Shown piece after piece: positions 54,535-62,903 of a stretch of DNA of 64,000 bases. The notes beneath the pieces were generated by a model, which did no database searches, was not told the DNA's origin, and worked only from the letters and a program-made list of their open reading frames with translations. A program made the position numbers and the translations under genes. Numbering within the stretch: the first letter of the stretch is position 1; each line of letters starts with the position of its first letter. The stretch spans positions 62,001-126,000 of the forward strand of contig NZ_QLSU01000011.1 in the NCBI RefSeq assembly GCF_003268775.1. The letters are read 5' to 3'. The DNA comes from Paraburkholderia unamae (GTDB lineage Bacteria; Pseudomonadota; Gammaproteobacteria; Burkholderiales; Burkholderiaceae).

Positions 54535-55001
54535 GCCGCCTCGGAACTGCACAGGCGCCATTGCAGCAGCGTGTAGGGCGGGTCGGCGTCGGCGTGATGC
54601 TCGAACACGCCTTCGACTTCGGCGCCGATCGTCACCGTCTGTTGCGGATCGCCGAGCAGATTGCCGACCATGCGCACGTGGCCCGCGCCGGGCAGTTCGA
54701 CGAGCACGGCGAGGTACGGCCCGTGACCGGTCAACGCATCGTGCGAGGGATGCCAGATGCGCTCCCAGCTGTAGATGCGGCCACGCGGTGCGACTTCGGT
54801 CCACGCGGGGTCGAACGCGTGGCATCCGTGACAGATCCATTCGGGGCCGAACTGCCATGTGCCGCAATGCTCGCATCGCTGCACGACCAGGCGGTTCTCT
54901 CTCAACGCCTGCCAGTAGGGCGCGGAGAGTCCGTCCGGCTCTGCTACGGGAATCGGCAGGCCGGCGGGAAGGTAATACGGGGACGTGCCTGTTTCTTTCA
55001 T
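54531..55001 (-). CDS. Zn-ribbon/OB-fold DUF35 protein, thiolase partner
   Basis: 156 residues. The zinc ribbon uses Cys43, Cys46, Cys57 and Cys60 (RCEHCGTWQ, WICHGC). The OB-fold follows (RGRIYSWERIWHPSHD, YLAVLVELPG, EVEGVFEHH). DUF35 proteins form complexes with thiolase-like proteins; with SCP-x/Ltp2-type thiolases they make retro-aldolases acting on steroid side chains (ChsH2-Ltp2 type). It overlaps the thiolase gene (ATGA), so a complex of the two is expected. Confidence 0.86.
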   Translation of the reverse strand: MKETGTSPYYLPAGLPIPVAEPDGLSAPYWQALRENRLVVQRCEHCGTWQFGPEWICHGCHAFDPAWTEVAPRGRIYSWERIWHPSHDALTGHGPYLAVLVELPGAGHVRMVGNLLGDPQQTVTIGAEVEGVFEHHADADPPYTLLQWRLCSSEAA

Positions 55002-56176
55002 CGTGTCGCCTCCTTGCCGAGCAGAAGGTTGCTCACCGGCGAGACCATCGGTCCGCCGATCACGAGCGCCACATCGTTTCGGCGTGCCTGGTTGCATGAC
55101 GTGCCGCGAATTTGCCGCACGGCTTCCAGCACCAGCTCGAAGCCATGCATGTAGCACTCGGCCAGATTGCCGCCGCTCGTGTTGAGCGGCAGACGTCCGT
55201 CGGGCGCGATGAGATTGTCGAGCGTGAGGAAGTCGTTGGCGTCGCCGGGCGCGAAGAAACCGTGCTCGGCCAGCGCCATCACCACGCCGCCCGTGAAATT
55301 CTCGTAGCTCTGCACCACGCCGACATCGGCCGGGCCGATGTCGGCCATGCGGAAGAGGTCGGGCGCAACCGTGCCGAAATTGGCGCTCGCGTAGGCCGGA
55401 CCATTGTGCGGGACCGCCGCGTAGCGATGGTCCGAGCCCGTGGCCGCGCCGAGGACGTAGGCCGCCTTGCCGCCGAATTCCTGCGCGCGTTCCGCCGGCA
55501 CGAGAATCAGCGCGGCCGCGCCATCGTTTTCCATGCAGCAGTCGAACAGATGGAAGGGCTCCGCGATCCAGCGCGACGATTCGTATTTGTCGACGTCGAG
55601 CGGCTTGCCGTGCATCACCGCGCGCGGATTCGACTGTGCGTGGTGATACGACGCCAAAGCGATGGCGCGCAGAGCCTCCTGGCGAACACCGTGCTCGTGC
55701 ATGAAACGTTGCACGCGCATGGCGAAGCGCTGCGGCGGCGCGAGCACGCCATACGGCATGAGCCATGCCTTCTCGCCCGAGATGGTGTCGATGCCGGTGG
55801 TGCGCCCGAAGCGGCCGTACTGGCCTTGCGCGAGCGAGCGGAACACGACCACGCAGTCGGCGAGTCCCGCGACGATCGCCGCCGCGCCGTTGGCGACCGC
55901 CGCGCAGCAACCGCCGCCGCCGCCGCCCCATTGCATCGTGCTCGAACACAGACGCCGCGTGCCGAGCGCCGCCGCGAGACGCGACGCCTCGCTGCGGTCG
56001 TCGCTGTAGGATGCGAAGCCGTCGATATCGCGCGGGTCGATGCCCGCGTCGGCACACGCCGCGAGAATCGCCTTCAGCGCGAGCTTGAACTCGCTATCGG
56101 GCGACTTGCCGTGCCGGTAATACTGCGTTTCGCCGATGCCGACGATCGCCACCTGGCCTTTGAGCGAGCGCGTCAT
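54998..56176 (-). CDS. Thiolase-like (SCP-x/Ltp2-type) protein
   Basis: 392 residues from the ATG at 56176. GQVAIVGIGETQY and ACADAGIDPRDIDGFASYSD are the family N-terminus. The nucleophile region is odd: MQWGGGGGGCCAAVANGAAA, six Gly before Cys90-Cys91. NTSGGNLAECYMHGFELVLE keeps the NxxGG and a His, but the classic C-terminal CxG thiolase motif is absent (IGGPMVSPVSN). This is the pattern of Ltp2-like aldolases rather than true thiolases. Coupled to the DUF35 gene. It probably cleaves a beta-hydroxyacyl-CoA by retro-aldol chemistry; this is inference. Confidence 0.8.
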   Translation of the reverse strand: MTRSLKGQVAIVGIGETQYYRHGKSPDSEFKLALKAILAACADAGIDPRDIDGFASYSDDRSEASRLAAALGTRRLCSSTMQWGGGGGGCCAAVANGAAAIVAGLADCVVVFRSLAQGQYGRFGRTTGIDTISGEKAWLMPYGVLAPPQRFAMRVQRFMHEHGVRQEALRAIALASYHHAQSNPRAVMHGKPLDVDKYESSRWIAEPFHLFDCCMENDGAAALILVPAERAQEFGGKAAYVLGAATGSDHRYAAVPHNGPAYASANFGTVAPDLFRMADIGPADVGVVQSYENFTGGVVMALAEHGFFAPGDANDFLTLDNLIAPDGRLPLNTSGGNLAECYMHGFELVLEAVRQIRGTSCNQARRNDVALVIGGPMVSPVSNLLLGKEATR

Positions 56177-56305
56177 GTTTCGACACCTCCCTTGCAAACG
56201 CATCGGCCCGTTTCCCCGAGGGAAATGGCGGGCCCGAATTCATGGCTCAAACCTGCGAACATGATGACTGGTCCTGGTGAGTGTTAAGGATTGCTTTCGA
56301 GGCGT

Positions 56306-57406
56306 TCATCGCTGCGGCTGCGGCTGCGTGGCGCGCCAGGTGTCGAGCACGGCGAGTGCGGTGCTGAGCGTGGCTTGCGCGGCTTCGCTGGCGGGCGTGC
56401 GGCTCAGGCGCGGCGCGGCGGCGGGGCGCACGCCGTCGCGCTCGGCGACATAGGTCCGCCGCGCCGCGACGTGCTCGTGTTGCGCCGCTTCGCGCAAGTT
56501 GAGCACGGGGCTCACGCAGGCGTCGGAGTCGCGGAAGTGCGCGGCCCACGCGTCGCGAGGCCGTGTGGCGAAGCTGGCGGTCAGCGCGGCGCGTATCGCG
56601 GGCCAGCCCGCCTTGTCGTGGCGCGGCGGCAGGCTGTCGGGCGCGATGTCCAGCCCTGCAAGGAGCGCTTGCCAGAAAGGCTCTTCCAGCGCCCCAACCG
56701 CGACGTAACGGTCGTCGGCGGTGCGATAGGTGGCGTACCACGGTGCGCCGCCGTCGAGCATGTGCGTGCCGCGCGGGCCGCTCCATTCGCCCTGCGCGAG
56801 CAGCCGGCAGAACAGCGACATCAGCATGGCGCTGCCGTCCACCATCGCCGCGTCGATGACCTGCCCCTGGCCGCTGGCGCGCGCCTCCCATAGCGCGCAC
56901 AGCACGCCGAAGACGAGAAACATGGCGCCGCCGCCGTAGTCGCCGACAAGGTTCAGTGGCGGCACCGGCGCGCCGCCCGCGGCGCCGATCGCATCGAGCA
57001 CGCCGGTCAGCGCGATGTAGTTGATATCGTGGCCCGCGGTCGCGGCGAGCGGACCCGTTTGGCCCCAACCCGTCATGCGGCCGTACACGAGGCGCGCATT
57101 GCGCGCGTGGCAGGCTTTGGGCCCGAGGCCGAGGTGCTCCATGACACCGGGGCGGCTGCCTTCGAGCAGAACGTCGGCGTGCGCGATCAGGTCGAGCGCG
57201 GTATCGCGATCGTGTGGCTGCTTCAGGTCGAGCGGGACGACCCGGCGTCCGCGCTGCATGAAGTCGGCGGTGTCGATCGTGGCGCGCGGCCGCGCGATCT
57301 GCACCACGTCCGCGCCCATGTCGGCGAGCAGCATGGCGCAGAATGGCACCGGGCCGAGCGCGCCGAATTCGATCACGCGCACGCCGGACAAGGGTCCTCT
57401 TTGCAT
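56306..57406 (-). CDS. Alpha-methylacyl-CoA racemase (CoA-transferase family III fold)
   Basis: 366 residues. The catalytic set of the Mycobacterium racemase MCR is present at the same numbers: His126 (AGHDINYIALTG), Asp156 (LVGDYGGG) and Glu241 (GALEEPFW). DGGAPWYATY and GQGQVIDAAMVDGSAML are also racemase-like. It inverts 2-methylacyl-CoA esters so that one stereoisomer can be beta-oxidised. Generic annotation would call it a CaiB/BaiF CoA-transferase. It lies 13 bases after the MFS gene and about 130 bases before the thiolase gene. Confidence 0.85.
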   Translation of the reverse strand: MQRGPLSGVRVIEFGALGPVPFCAMLLADMGADVVQIARPRATIDTADFMQRGRRVVPLDLKQPHDRDTALDLIAHADVLLEGSRPGVMEHLGLGPKACHARNARLVYGRMTGWGQTGPLAATAGHDINYIALTGVLDAIGAAGGAPVPPLNLVGDYGGGAMFLVFGVLCALWEARASGQGQVIDAAMVDGSAMLMSLFCRLLAQGEWSGPRGTHMLDGGAPWYATYRTADDRYVAVGALEEPFWQALLAGLDIAPDSLPPRHDKAGWPAIRAALTASFATRPRDAWAAHFRDSDACVSPVLNLREAAQHEHVAARRTYVAERDGVRPAAAPRLSRTPASEAAQATLSTALAVLDTWRATQPQPQR

Positions 57407-57419
57407 GTCGTCTCCCCGC

Positions 57420-58760
57420 TCAGCCGCGCGCGGCCATGCGGCGCCCGGCGAAGAGCACGCATACCGACGACAGGGCGAAGAACACGGCGACCACGATCAT
57501 GCCGGCGGCAAGGTTGTGCGTCTGCTGCTGTAGGCGGCCGACCATCATCGGCACGATCCAGCCGCCGAAAATGGCGCCGAACGAACTGATGATCGCGATG
57601 ACGGCGGGCTTGGCCTTGGCCGGAAGATAGGTTTGCGGAATCGACCAGAAGATCGCCAGCGACGCATAGACCCCGATGTTGGCGAGCATGAAGCCAACCA
57701 GCGCGCCGGCCAGCGTGGTGGAAAGGGCGACGGTCGTATAGCCCGCCGCCGCGATCAACATGCAGGCGACCGTGTGGAGAACGCGCTCCTTGCGACGATC
57801 GGAGCGTCGTGACAGCCACGTCATGCCGACGATGCCCGCAAGCGGCGGCACCGCGGCGACGAAACCGATGATGCCGAGCGGCACGCCCGCGTGATGCAGG
57901 ATCTGCGGCAACCAGGCGCCGACCGTCGCATTGCCGGAGAAGATGCCGACGTATCCGAGCGTGAGCACCCACATTTCGGGGCGGCGCATCAGGGCCAGGG
58001 CACCCGAAGGGACGCCGTGCGCGGGCGCTGCATTGTCGTGTTCGAGTTGCCTTTCGAGCCACAGCTTCTCGCTCTGCGAGAGCCAGCCCGCCTGATGCGG
58101 GCGGTCGGTCAGATAGAACGCGCCGAAGATGCCGAGCGCGACGGCAGGCAGTCCTTCGAGGAGAAACAGCCACTTCCAGCCCGGCACGCCCGCTATGCCG
58201 TCCAGTTGCATGATGGCGCCGGACACGAGCGACGCCAGCACGTAGGCGGCCGGAATCGAGTAGGAAAACATGGCGTTGTAGCGCGCCCGGTATTGCTGCG
58301 GAATCCAGTAGCTCAGGAACAGGAACACGCCCGGCGTCAACCCCGCCTCGGCAATGCCGAGCAGCGCGCGCATCGTATAGAAGCTATAAGGACCGCTAAC
58401 GAAAGCCATCGACATCGTGACAATGCCGAACAGGATGGCGATGCGCGTGAGCGTAATGCGTGCCCCGTAGCGGGCCAGCGCGAGATTGCTGGGCACCTCG
58501 AACAGCGAGTAGCCGAGAAAGAGAATGCCCACGCCGACGCCGTACATCTGCGGCGTGAGCCCCAGTTCCTTGTTCATCGAGAACGACGCGAAGCTCAGAT
58601 TGCCCCGGTCCAGCACGGACACCACGTAGAGCGCAATCAAATACCACATTAACCGGCGCCCGACCCGCGATACGACGCGGGCTCCGTCAACGTCAGTGGC
58701 TCCCGCCATGGCCGGCGCGGAACCGGGGGCCACGGCGGGGGATTGGGGTGACACGCTCAT
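57420..58760 (-). CDS. MFS transporter, anion:cation symporter (ACS) family
   Basis: 446 residues, 12 membrane segments. LIALYVVSVLDRGNLSFASF is the ACS-type N-terminus and GIAEAGLTPGVFLFLSYWIP the family signature; members carry organic acids such as phthalate, galactonate or hydroxyphenylacetate. AAGGAG precedes the ATG at 58760; the open frame before it is promoter sequence. First gene of the minus-strand catabolic operon, so it probably imports that operon's substrate, an organic anion. Confidence 0.88.
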   Translation of the reverse strand: MSVSPQSPAVAPGSAPAMAGATDVDGARVVSRVGRRLMWYLIALYVVSVLDRGNLSFASFSMNKELGLTPQMYGVGVGILFLGYSLFEVPSNLALARYGARITLTRIAILFGIVTMSMAFVSGPYSFYTMRALLGIAEAGLTPGVFLFLSYWIPQQYRARYNAMFSYSIPAAYVLASLVSGAIMQLDGIAGVPGWKWLFLLEGLPAVALGIFGAFYLTDRPHQAGWLSQSEKLWLERQLEHDNAAPAHGVPSGALALMRRPEMWVLTLGYVGIFSGNATVGAWLPQILHHAGVPLGIIGFVAAVPPLAGIVGMTWLSRRSDRRKERVLHTVACMLIAAAGYTTVALSTTLAGALVGFMLANIGVYASLAIFWSIPQTYLPAKAKPAVIAIISSFGAIFGGWIVPMMVGRLQQQTHNLAAGMIVVAVFFALSSVCVLFAGRRMAARG

Positions 58761-58792
58761 GCTTATCTCCTTTGTTGTCTGCTCGTACTGGA

Positions 58793-58839
58793 GGGACCAA
58801 TTTGGTGGGTCAATATATTGGACCAAGGCAACATGTCAC
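58793..58839 (-). promoter_or_regulatory. Minus-strand promoter with overlapping TTGG/CCAA operators
   Basis: On the minus strand GTGACA (58839-58834) and TATATT (58817-58812) are 16 bases apart, upstream of the MFS gene. Overlapping it are TTGGACCAA (58818-58826, palindromic), ATTGACCCACCAAAT (minus, 58815-58801) and GGACCAA (58794-58800). These motifs recur at the divergent promoter. Confidence 0.55.
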
Positions 58840-59015
58840 AGCCCGGGAAATCCCTGGGCAATGATCGTCTTGTGTGATTTAAGCGTGCAATATCAAGATA
58901 AATTGACTGAAAATACTGAAAAATATCGAATTTAAGGAGATTAATTCGATTGATATGCAGAAAAAGAGCCGACGCCTTCCACCGGAAACACCCGCGTTCC
59001 GCGGTCGGAATCCTG

Positions 59016-59073
59016 TTGACCATCGCTTCAATCGCTCTATAATTGGTCCCACCACTTTGATTGGCCCACCAAT
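59016..59073 (+). promoter_or_regulatory. Plus-strand promoter with FadR/LldR-type operators
   Basis: TTGACC (59016-59021) and TATAAT (59038-59043), spacing 16, form a near-consensus promoter for the Rieske-reductase-CoA-transferase operon. ATTGGTCCCACCACT begins at 59042 inside the minus-10 box, and ATTGGCCCACCAAT (59060-59073) follows it. They resemble ATTGGTNNNACCAAT sites of FadR-family regulators such as PdhR and LldR. A repressor here would block initiation. Confidence 0.65.
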
Positions 59074-59094
59074 TTTTCGAGAGACGGAACCGCC

Positions 59095-60417
59095 ATGCTT
59101 TCCCATGAAGACAACGAGACCCTTGTGCGCGTCGGCGCGGGCACGCCCACCGGCCAGTTCATGCGCCTTTTCTGGCTGCCGTTCCTGCCGTCGTCGGATT
59201 TGACGGTCGATGGGCAGCCGCAACGCGTGCGCCTGCTTGGTGAAGATTTGATCGCGTTTCGCGACTCGGAAGGCCGCATCGGTCTTGTCGACCATGCGTG
59301 CCCGCATCGCGGCGCGCCGCTCGTGTTCGGCCGCAACGAGAAGTGCGGCTTGCGCTGCGTGTATCACGGCTGGCAGTTCGGCGTGGACGGCCGCGTGATG
59401 GATACGCCGGCCGAGCCGGCGGAGAGCCGGCTCAAAGACAAGGTGCGCATCAAAAGCTATCCGTGCCGCGAGCGCAACGGGATCGTCTGGGCATATATGG
59501 GCGACGCGCCCGCGGATGCGTTGCCCGCGCTGCCGAATCTCGAATGGAACATGGTGCCGGCGGAAAACGTGCATTTCAGCTTCCGCGTGCAGGAGTGCAA
59601 CTGGCTCCAGGCCGTGGAAGGCGAGATCGATTCGGCGCACGCGCCGATCCTGCACGGCCGCATCGATTCGCAGGGCGCCATCAACGACTGGACCGCCAAG
59701 CGCGACTTGCGGCCCGTGTTCGAATGTCAGCGGCAGGACTTCGGCATCAGCATCGCATCGCGGCGCGTGCTGGACGAGGAGCACAACTACTGGCGCGTCA
59801 ACCAGTTCCTGTTCCCGTTCTATACGCTCGTGCCGCCGCAATCGAAGTATCCGGAACTGAGCGGTCACGCGTGGGTGCCGATCGACGACGAGAACACGTT
59901 GTGCCTGATGTTCTCCTATACGCCCGCCAGCCCGCTGTACGAGAAAACGCGCCAGCTCTTTGAAGCGGGGCATCACGGCCGCGAGACCGGCCACGCGAGT
60001 GCGAACGCCTACGAGCCGCGACCGGCGACGCAGCCGTATGCGAAGTACTGGACAAAATACAACCTTCAGTCAGCATTCCTCTTCAATTACGATGCGCAGA
60101 CGAAAACATGGTTCTCGGGATTGCCGGGGCTGTGGGTGCAGGACGCCGCATGTCAGTCGGGCGTCGCGCCCATCTACGACCGCAGCAGGGAAAACCTCGG
60201 CATCAGCGACACGGGCGTCGCGATGACGCGCCGTCTGCTGCTCGAAAACGTGCGCAAGCTCGCTGCCGAGCGTGCCACGACGGTGCGGGTCGGCGACCCG
60301 GATCTCTGGATGGTGCGGGCGGTGTCGCTCACGCTGCCGGCCGGCGCGTCGTGGCAGAGCGACGGCGCCGGGCATATGCGCGCGCGCCTCGGTGCGGACT
60401 TCGGCTATGCGCCCTGA
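59095..60417 (+). CDS. Rieske 2Fe-2S oxygenase, phthalate 4,5-dioxygenase-type alpha subunit
   Basis: 440 residues. Rieske ligands are Cys69, His71 (CPHRGAPL) and Cys88, His91 (CVYHGWQF). The mononuclear iron site is EIDSAHAPILHG, with Asp179, His182 and His187. The N-terminus MLSHEDNETLVRVGAGTPTG and the overall length match the phthalate dioxygenase oxygenase family, which hydroxylates aromatic acids. The actual substrate need not be phthalate, as no phthalate decarboxylase or dihydrodiol dehydrogenase gene is nearby. First gene of the plus-strand operon; its reductase gene follows. Confidence 0.88.
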   Translation: MLSHEDNETLVRVGAGTPTGQFMRLFWLPFLPSSDLTVDGQPQRVRLLGEDLIAFRDSEGRIGLVDHACPHRGAPLVFGRNEKCGLRCVYHGWQFGVDGRVMDTPAEPAESRLKDKVRIKSYPCRERNGIVWAYMGDAPADALPALPNLEWNMVPAENVHFSFRVQECNWLQAVEGEIDSAHAPILHGRIDSQGAINDWTAKRDLRPVFECQRQDFGISIASRRVLDEEHNYWRVNQFLFPFYTLVPPQSKYPELSGHAWVPIDDENTLCLMFSYTPASPLYEKTRQLFEAGHHGRETGHASANAYEPRPATQPYAKYWTKYNLQSAFLFNYDAQTKTWFSGLPGLWVQDAACQSGVAPIYDRSRENLGISDTGVAMTRRLLLENVRKLAAERATTVRVGDPDLWMVRAVSLTLPAGASWQSDGAGHMRARLGADFGYAP

Positions 60418-60448
60418 CCGTTCATCGCCTGCGAATATTCGAGTCATC

Positions 60449-61411
60449 ATGTCCCAGCCCACCCCTGAGCGCATCGACGTCCGGCTCACGCAAATCCGCT
60501 TCGAGGCGGACGACGTCGCTTCCTACGAGTTCCGGCCGGTCGGTGCGCCGGATCTGCCCGCATTCGAGGCCGGCGCGCACATCGACCTGCATTTGCCGGA
60601 AAACCGCGTGCGCAGTTACTCGCTCGTCAACGATCCGCATGAACGGCATCGCTACGTCATCGCCGTGCAGCGCGAGGCCGCCGGTCGTGGCGGCTCCGCA
60701 TGGATGCACGCCGTGCCGCGAATCGGCGAGCACTTCACGATCGGCGTGCCGAAGAACGATTTCCCGCTGTGCGAGAGCGCGCCCGAGTCGATCTTCATTT
60801 GCGGCGGGATCGGCATTACGCCGGTTGTTTCGATGATCCGGCGGCTCGAACGCGTGGGCGCGCCCTGGCGGCTGCATTACGCCGTGCGGGAACGCTCGCG
60901 TGCCGCCTACGCGGACGATCTTGCGCAGATCGCCGGCGCGGACTCGCGCGTCGCCCTGTATTTCCAGAACGAAGATCAGCGGCTCGACGTGCGGGGCCTC
61001 GCCGAGCGCGCGCCCGCTGGCGCGCATCTGTACTGCTGCGGGCCGCGCGGCATGGTGGACGACTTCATCGACGCGTGCGCCGCGCGTCCGCAGGAACAGG
61101 TGCACTTCGAGCGCTTTGCGGCGGCGAGCGAGGCGGCGAGCGAGGGCGGTTTTGAAGTCGTGTTGCATCGCGACGGCCGGCGTATCGCCGTGGCGCCCGG
61201 CAAGACCATTCTGGACACCTTGCTCGATCACGGCGTCGATGTGCAGTACGCGTGCTCGGCCGGCGTATGCGGAACCTGCCGGGTCGGCGTGATCGACGGC
61301 GTGCCCGATCATCGCGACGATTTTCTGAACGCCGAAGAAAAGGCCGGCAATTGCGCGGTCATGGTGTGCTGCTCGGGGTCGCTCTCGCCGACGCTGGTTC
61401 TCGACCTCTGA
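60449..61411 (+). CDS. Flavin/2Fe-2S reductase component (PDR/VanB type)
   Basis: 320 residues from the ATG at 60449. The flavin site is RSYSL (55-59), NAD binding is CGGIGITP (118-125) and CCGPRGM, and a plant-type ferredoxin domain has Cys269, Cys274, Cys277 and Cys307 (CSAGVCGTC). It moves electrons from NADH through FMN and 2Fe-2S to the Rieske oxygenase encoded 31 bases upstream. It may also serve the VanA-like oxygenase at 48309, which lacks its own reductase. Confidence 0.9.
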   Translation: MSQPTPERIDVRLTQIRFEADDVASYEFRPVGAPDLPAFEAGAHIDLHLPENRVRSYSLVNDPHERHRYVIAVQREAAGRGGSAWMHAVPRIGEHFTIGVPKNDFPLCESAPESIFICGGIGITPVVSMIRRLERVGAPWRLHYAVRERSRAAYADDLAQIAGADSRVALYFQNEDQRLDVRGLAERAPAGAHLYCCGPRGMVDDFIDACAARPQEQVHFERFAAASEAASEGGFEVVLHRDGRRIAVAPGKTILDTLLDHGVDVQYACSAGVCGTCRVGVIDGVPDHRDDFLNAEEKAGNCAVMVCCSGSLSPTLVLDL

Positions 61412-61481
61412 GCACGCATTCGAACACGAACTGATACTGATTGGCAGGCGGCGCGCGGCGCCGCCTCGACGAGGAGACACG

Positions 61482-62786
61482 ATGTTGTCGACACTGGCTG
61501 ACGAATTTCCCCCGCACGAACCGCGCCCGGCCAACGCGCCGAAGGCGCTTGCGGGCATCCGCGTGGTGGACTTCACGCATTTCATCGCCGGGCCTTTTGC
61601 AACGATGATGCTCGCGGACATGGGGGCCGAGGTCATCAAGGTCGAAGCGCCCGGCCGCGGCGACGAGTTTCGCTATTACCCGCCCGCGCATCCGCAGGAC
61701 GCGACCATTGGTGCGCCGTACCTCTGGGCGAACCGCAACAAGCGCAGCATCGCGCTCGACCTGAAGCACGAAGACGGCCAACGCATTGCGCGCGAGCTGA
61801 TCGCGACGGCGGACGTTGTCGCCGAGAATTTTTCGACGGGCGTGATGGAGCGCCTCGGCCTCGGGTATGAGGCGTGCCGCGCGTTGAACCCGGAACTGAT
61901 CTATTGCTCGGTTTCCGCCTATGGCCGCGAGGGCGCGTTTGCCGACCGGCTCGGATTCGATCCCATCGCGCAAGCCGAAAGCGGATTTGTGTCGATGAAC
62001 GGCTACGCGGACCGCCTGGGTGTGCGCGCACTGTCACCCGTGATGGACATCAGCACCGCGATGATGGCCGCCAACGCCATACTCGGCGCGCTCGTCTCAC
62101 GCGAGCGCAGCGGCAAGGGGCAGGCCGTGGAGGTCTCGCTCTTCGACAATGCCGTGCTGATGACGGGCTATGCAACGGCGCAGCATCTGTTCACGGGCGA
62201 CGAGCCGCGACGCCACGGCAATACGAGCCCCGATACATGCCCCTCCGGCGTGTTCAAGGCAGCGGACGGGGCGTTCTACATCAATTGCGGCAACAACAAG
62301 ATCTTCCATCGCCTGGCCAGCCAGGTGCTGGAGATGCCCGAGCTGGCGGCCGATCCCGTGCTGGCGGATCGCAACGGCCGGATCGCGCGGCGCGACGAGT
62401 TGTTTCGCATTCTCGACGAAGCGTTCATTCGTCATCCGTGGGTTTACTGGCAGCAACGCATGCGGGCGGCGTCGATTCCATGCGGCGAGGTGCGCACGGT
62501 CGGCGAGGCGCTGCGCTCGGCGGAAGCGCGCGAGCGCAAGCTCGTGAGCCGGCTCGAGCATCCGGATCTGGGCTGGCTGCCGAACATCAATCTGCCGTTT
62601 CGCTTCAGCGAGACGCCGATCGAAGATCCGTCGCCCGCGCCGCGCGTCGGCGAGCATAGCCGCGGCATTCTCACCGGCGTGCTCGGCTACGCCGACGACG
62701 CGGCGAGCGCGTTGCTGGACAGCGGCGTCGTGTACAGCAGCGCCGAGTCCGCTTCAGCCTCAGCCTCGGCCGCACAAGCCGGATAA
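61482..62786 (+). CDS. CaiB/BaiF class III CoA-transferase
   Basis: 434 residues. The N-terminal fold GIRVVDFTHFIAGPFATMML and DMGAEVIKVEAPGRGDEFR, RSIALDLKHEDGQ, and Asp160 in RLGFDPIAQAESG (the expected acyl-carrier Asp) mark a real CoA-transferase, unlike the racemase at 56306. It would activate an acid using another acyl-CoA as donor. The C-terminus ends in an Ser/Ala repeat (ESASASASAAQAG). Third gene of the plus operon; donor and acceptor unknown. Confidence 0.88.
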   Translation: MLSTLADEFPPHEPRPANAPKALAGIRVVDFTHFIAGPFATMMLADMGAEVIKVEAPGRGDEFRYYPPAHPQDATIGAPYLWANRNKRSIALDLKHEDGQRIARELIATADVVAENFSTGVMERLGLGYEACRALNPELIYCSVSAYGREGAFADRLGFDPIAQAESGFVSMNGYADRLGVRALSPVMDISTAMMAANAILGALVSRERSGKGQAVEVSLFDNAVLMTGYATAQHLFTGDEPRRHGNTSPDTCPSGVFKAADGAFYINCGNNKIFHRLASQVLEMPELAADPVLADRNGRIARRDELFRILDEAFIRHPWVYWQQRMRAASIPCGEVRTVGEALRSAEARERKLVSRLEHPDLGWLPNINLPFRFSETPIEDPSPAPRVGEHSRGILTGVLGYADDAASALLDSGVVYSSAESASASASAAQAG

Positions 62787-62862
62787 GTGCGCACCGCCAT
62801 GCCGGCCCCGTGGCGCCTTTCGGAATGAAGGCCCAGGGGGCCGGCGCGACGGGGACAGTCTG

Positions 62863-62868
62863 TATAAT
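62863..62868 (+). promoter_or_regulatory. Minus-10 box before the GntR gene
   Basis: A consensus TATAAT lies 35 bases before the regulator start; no good minus-35 is at 16-18 bases. The TTGG-CCCACCAA motif is not seen here, so the regulator seems to have its own promoter without an obvious autoregulatory site. Confidence 0.4.
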
Positions 62869-62903
62869 CTGGGAGTCCCGGTTTTGCGATTTTCTTCAGT
62901 GAT

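Noticed and set aside
58879..59994. 371-codon minus-strand frame over the Rieske gene start
   Set aside because: It is antisense to the oxygenase and crosses the promoter region; no domain is recognisable.
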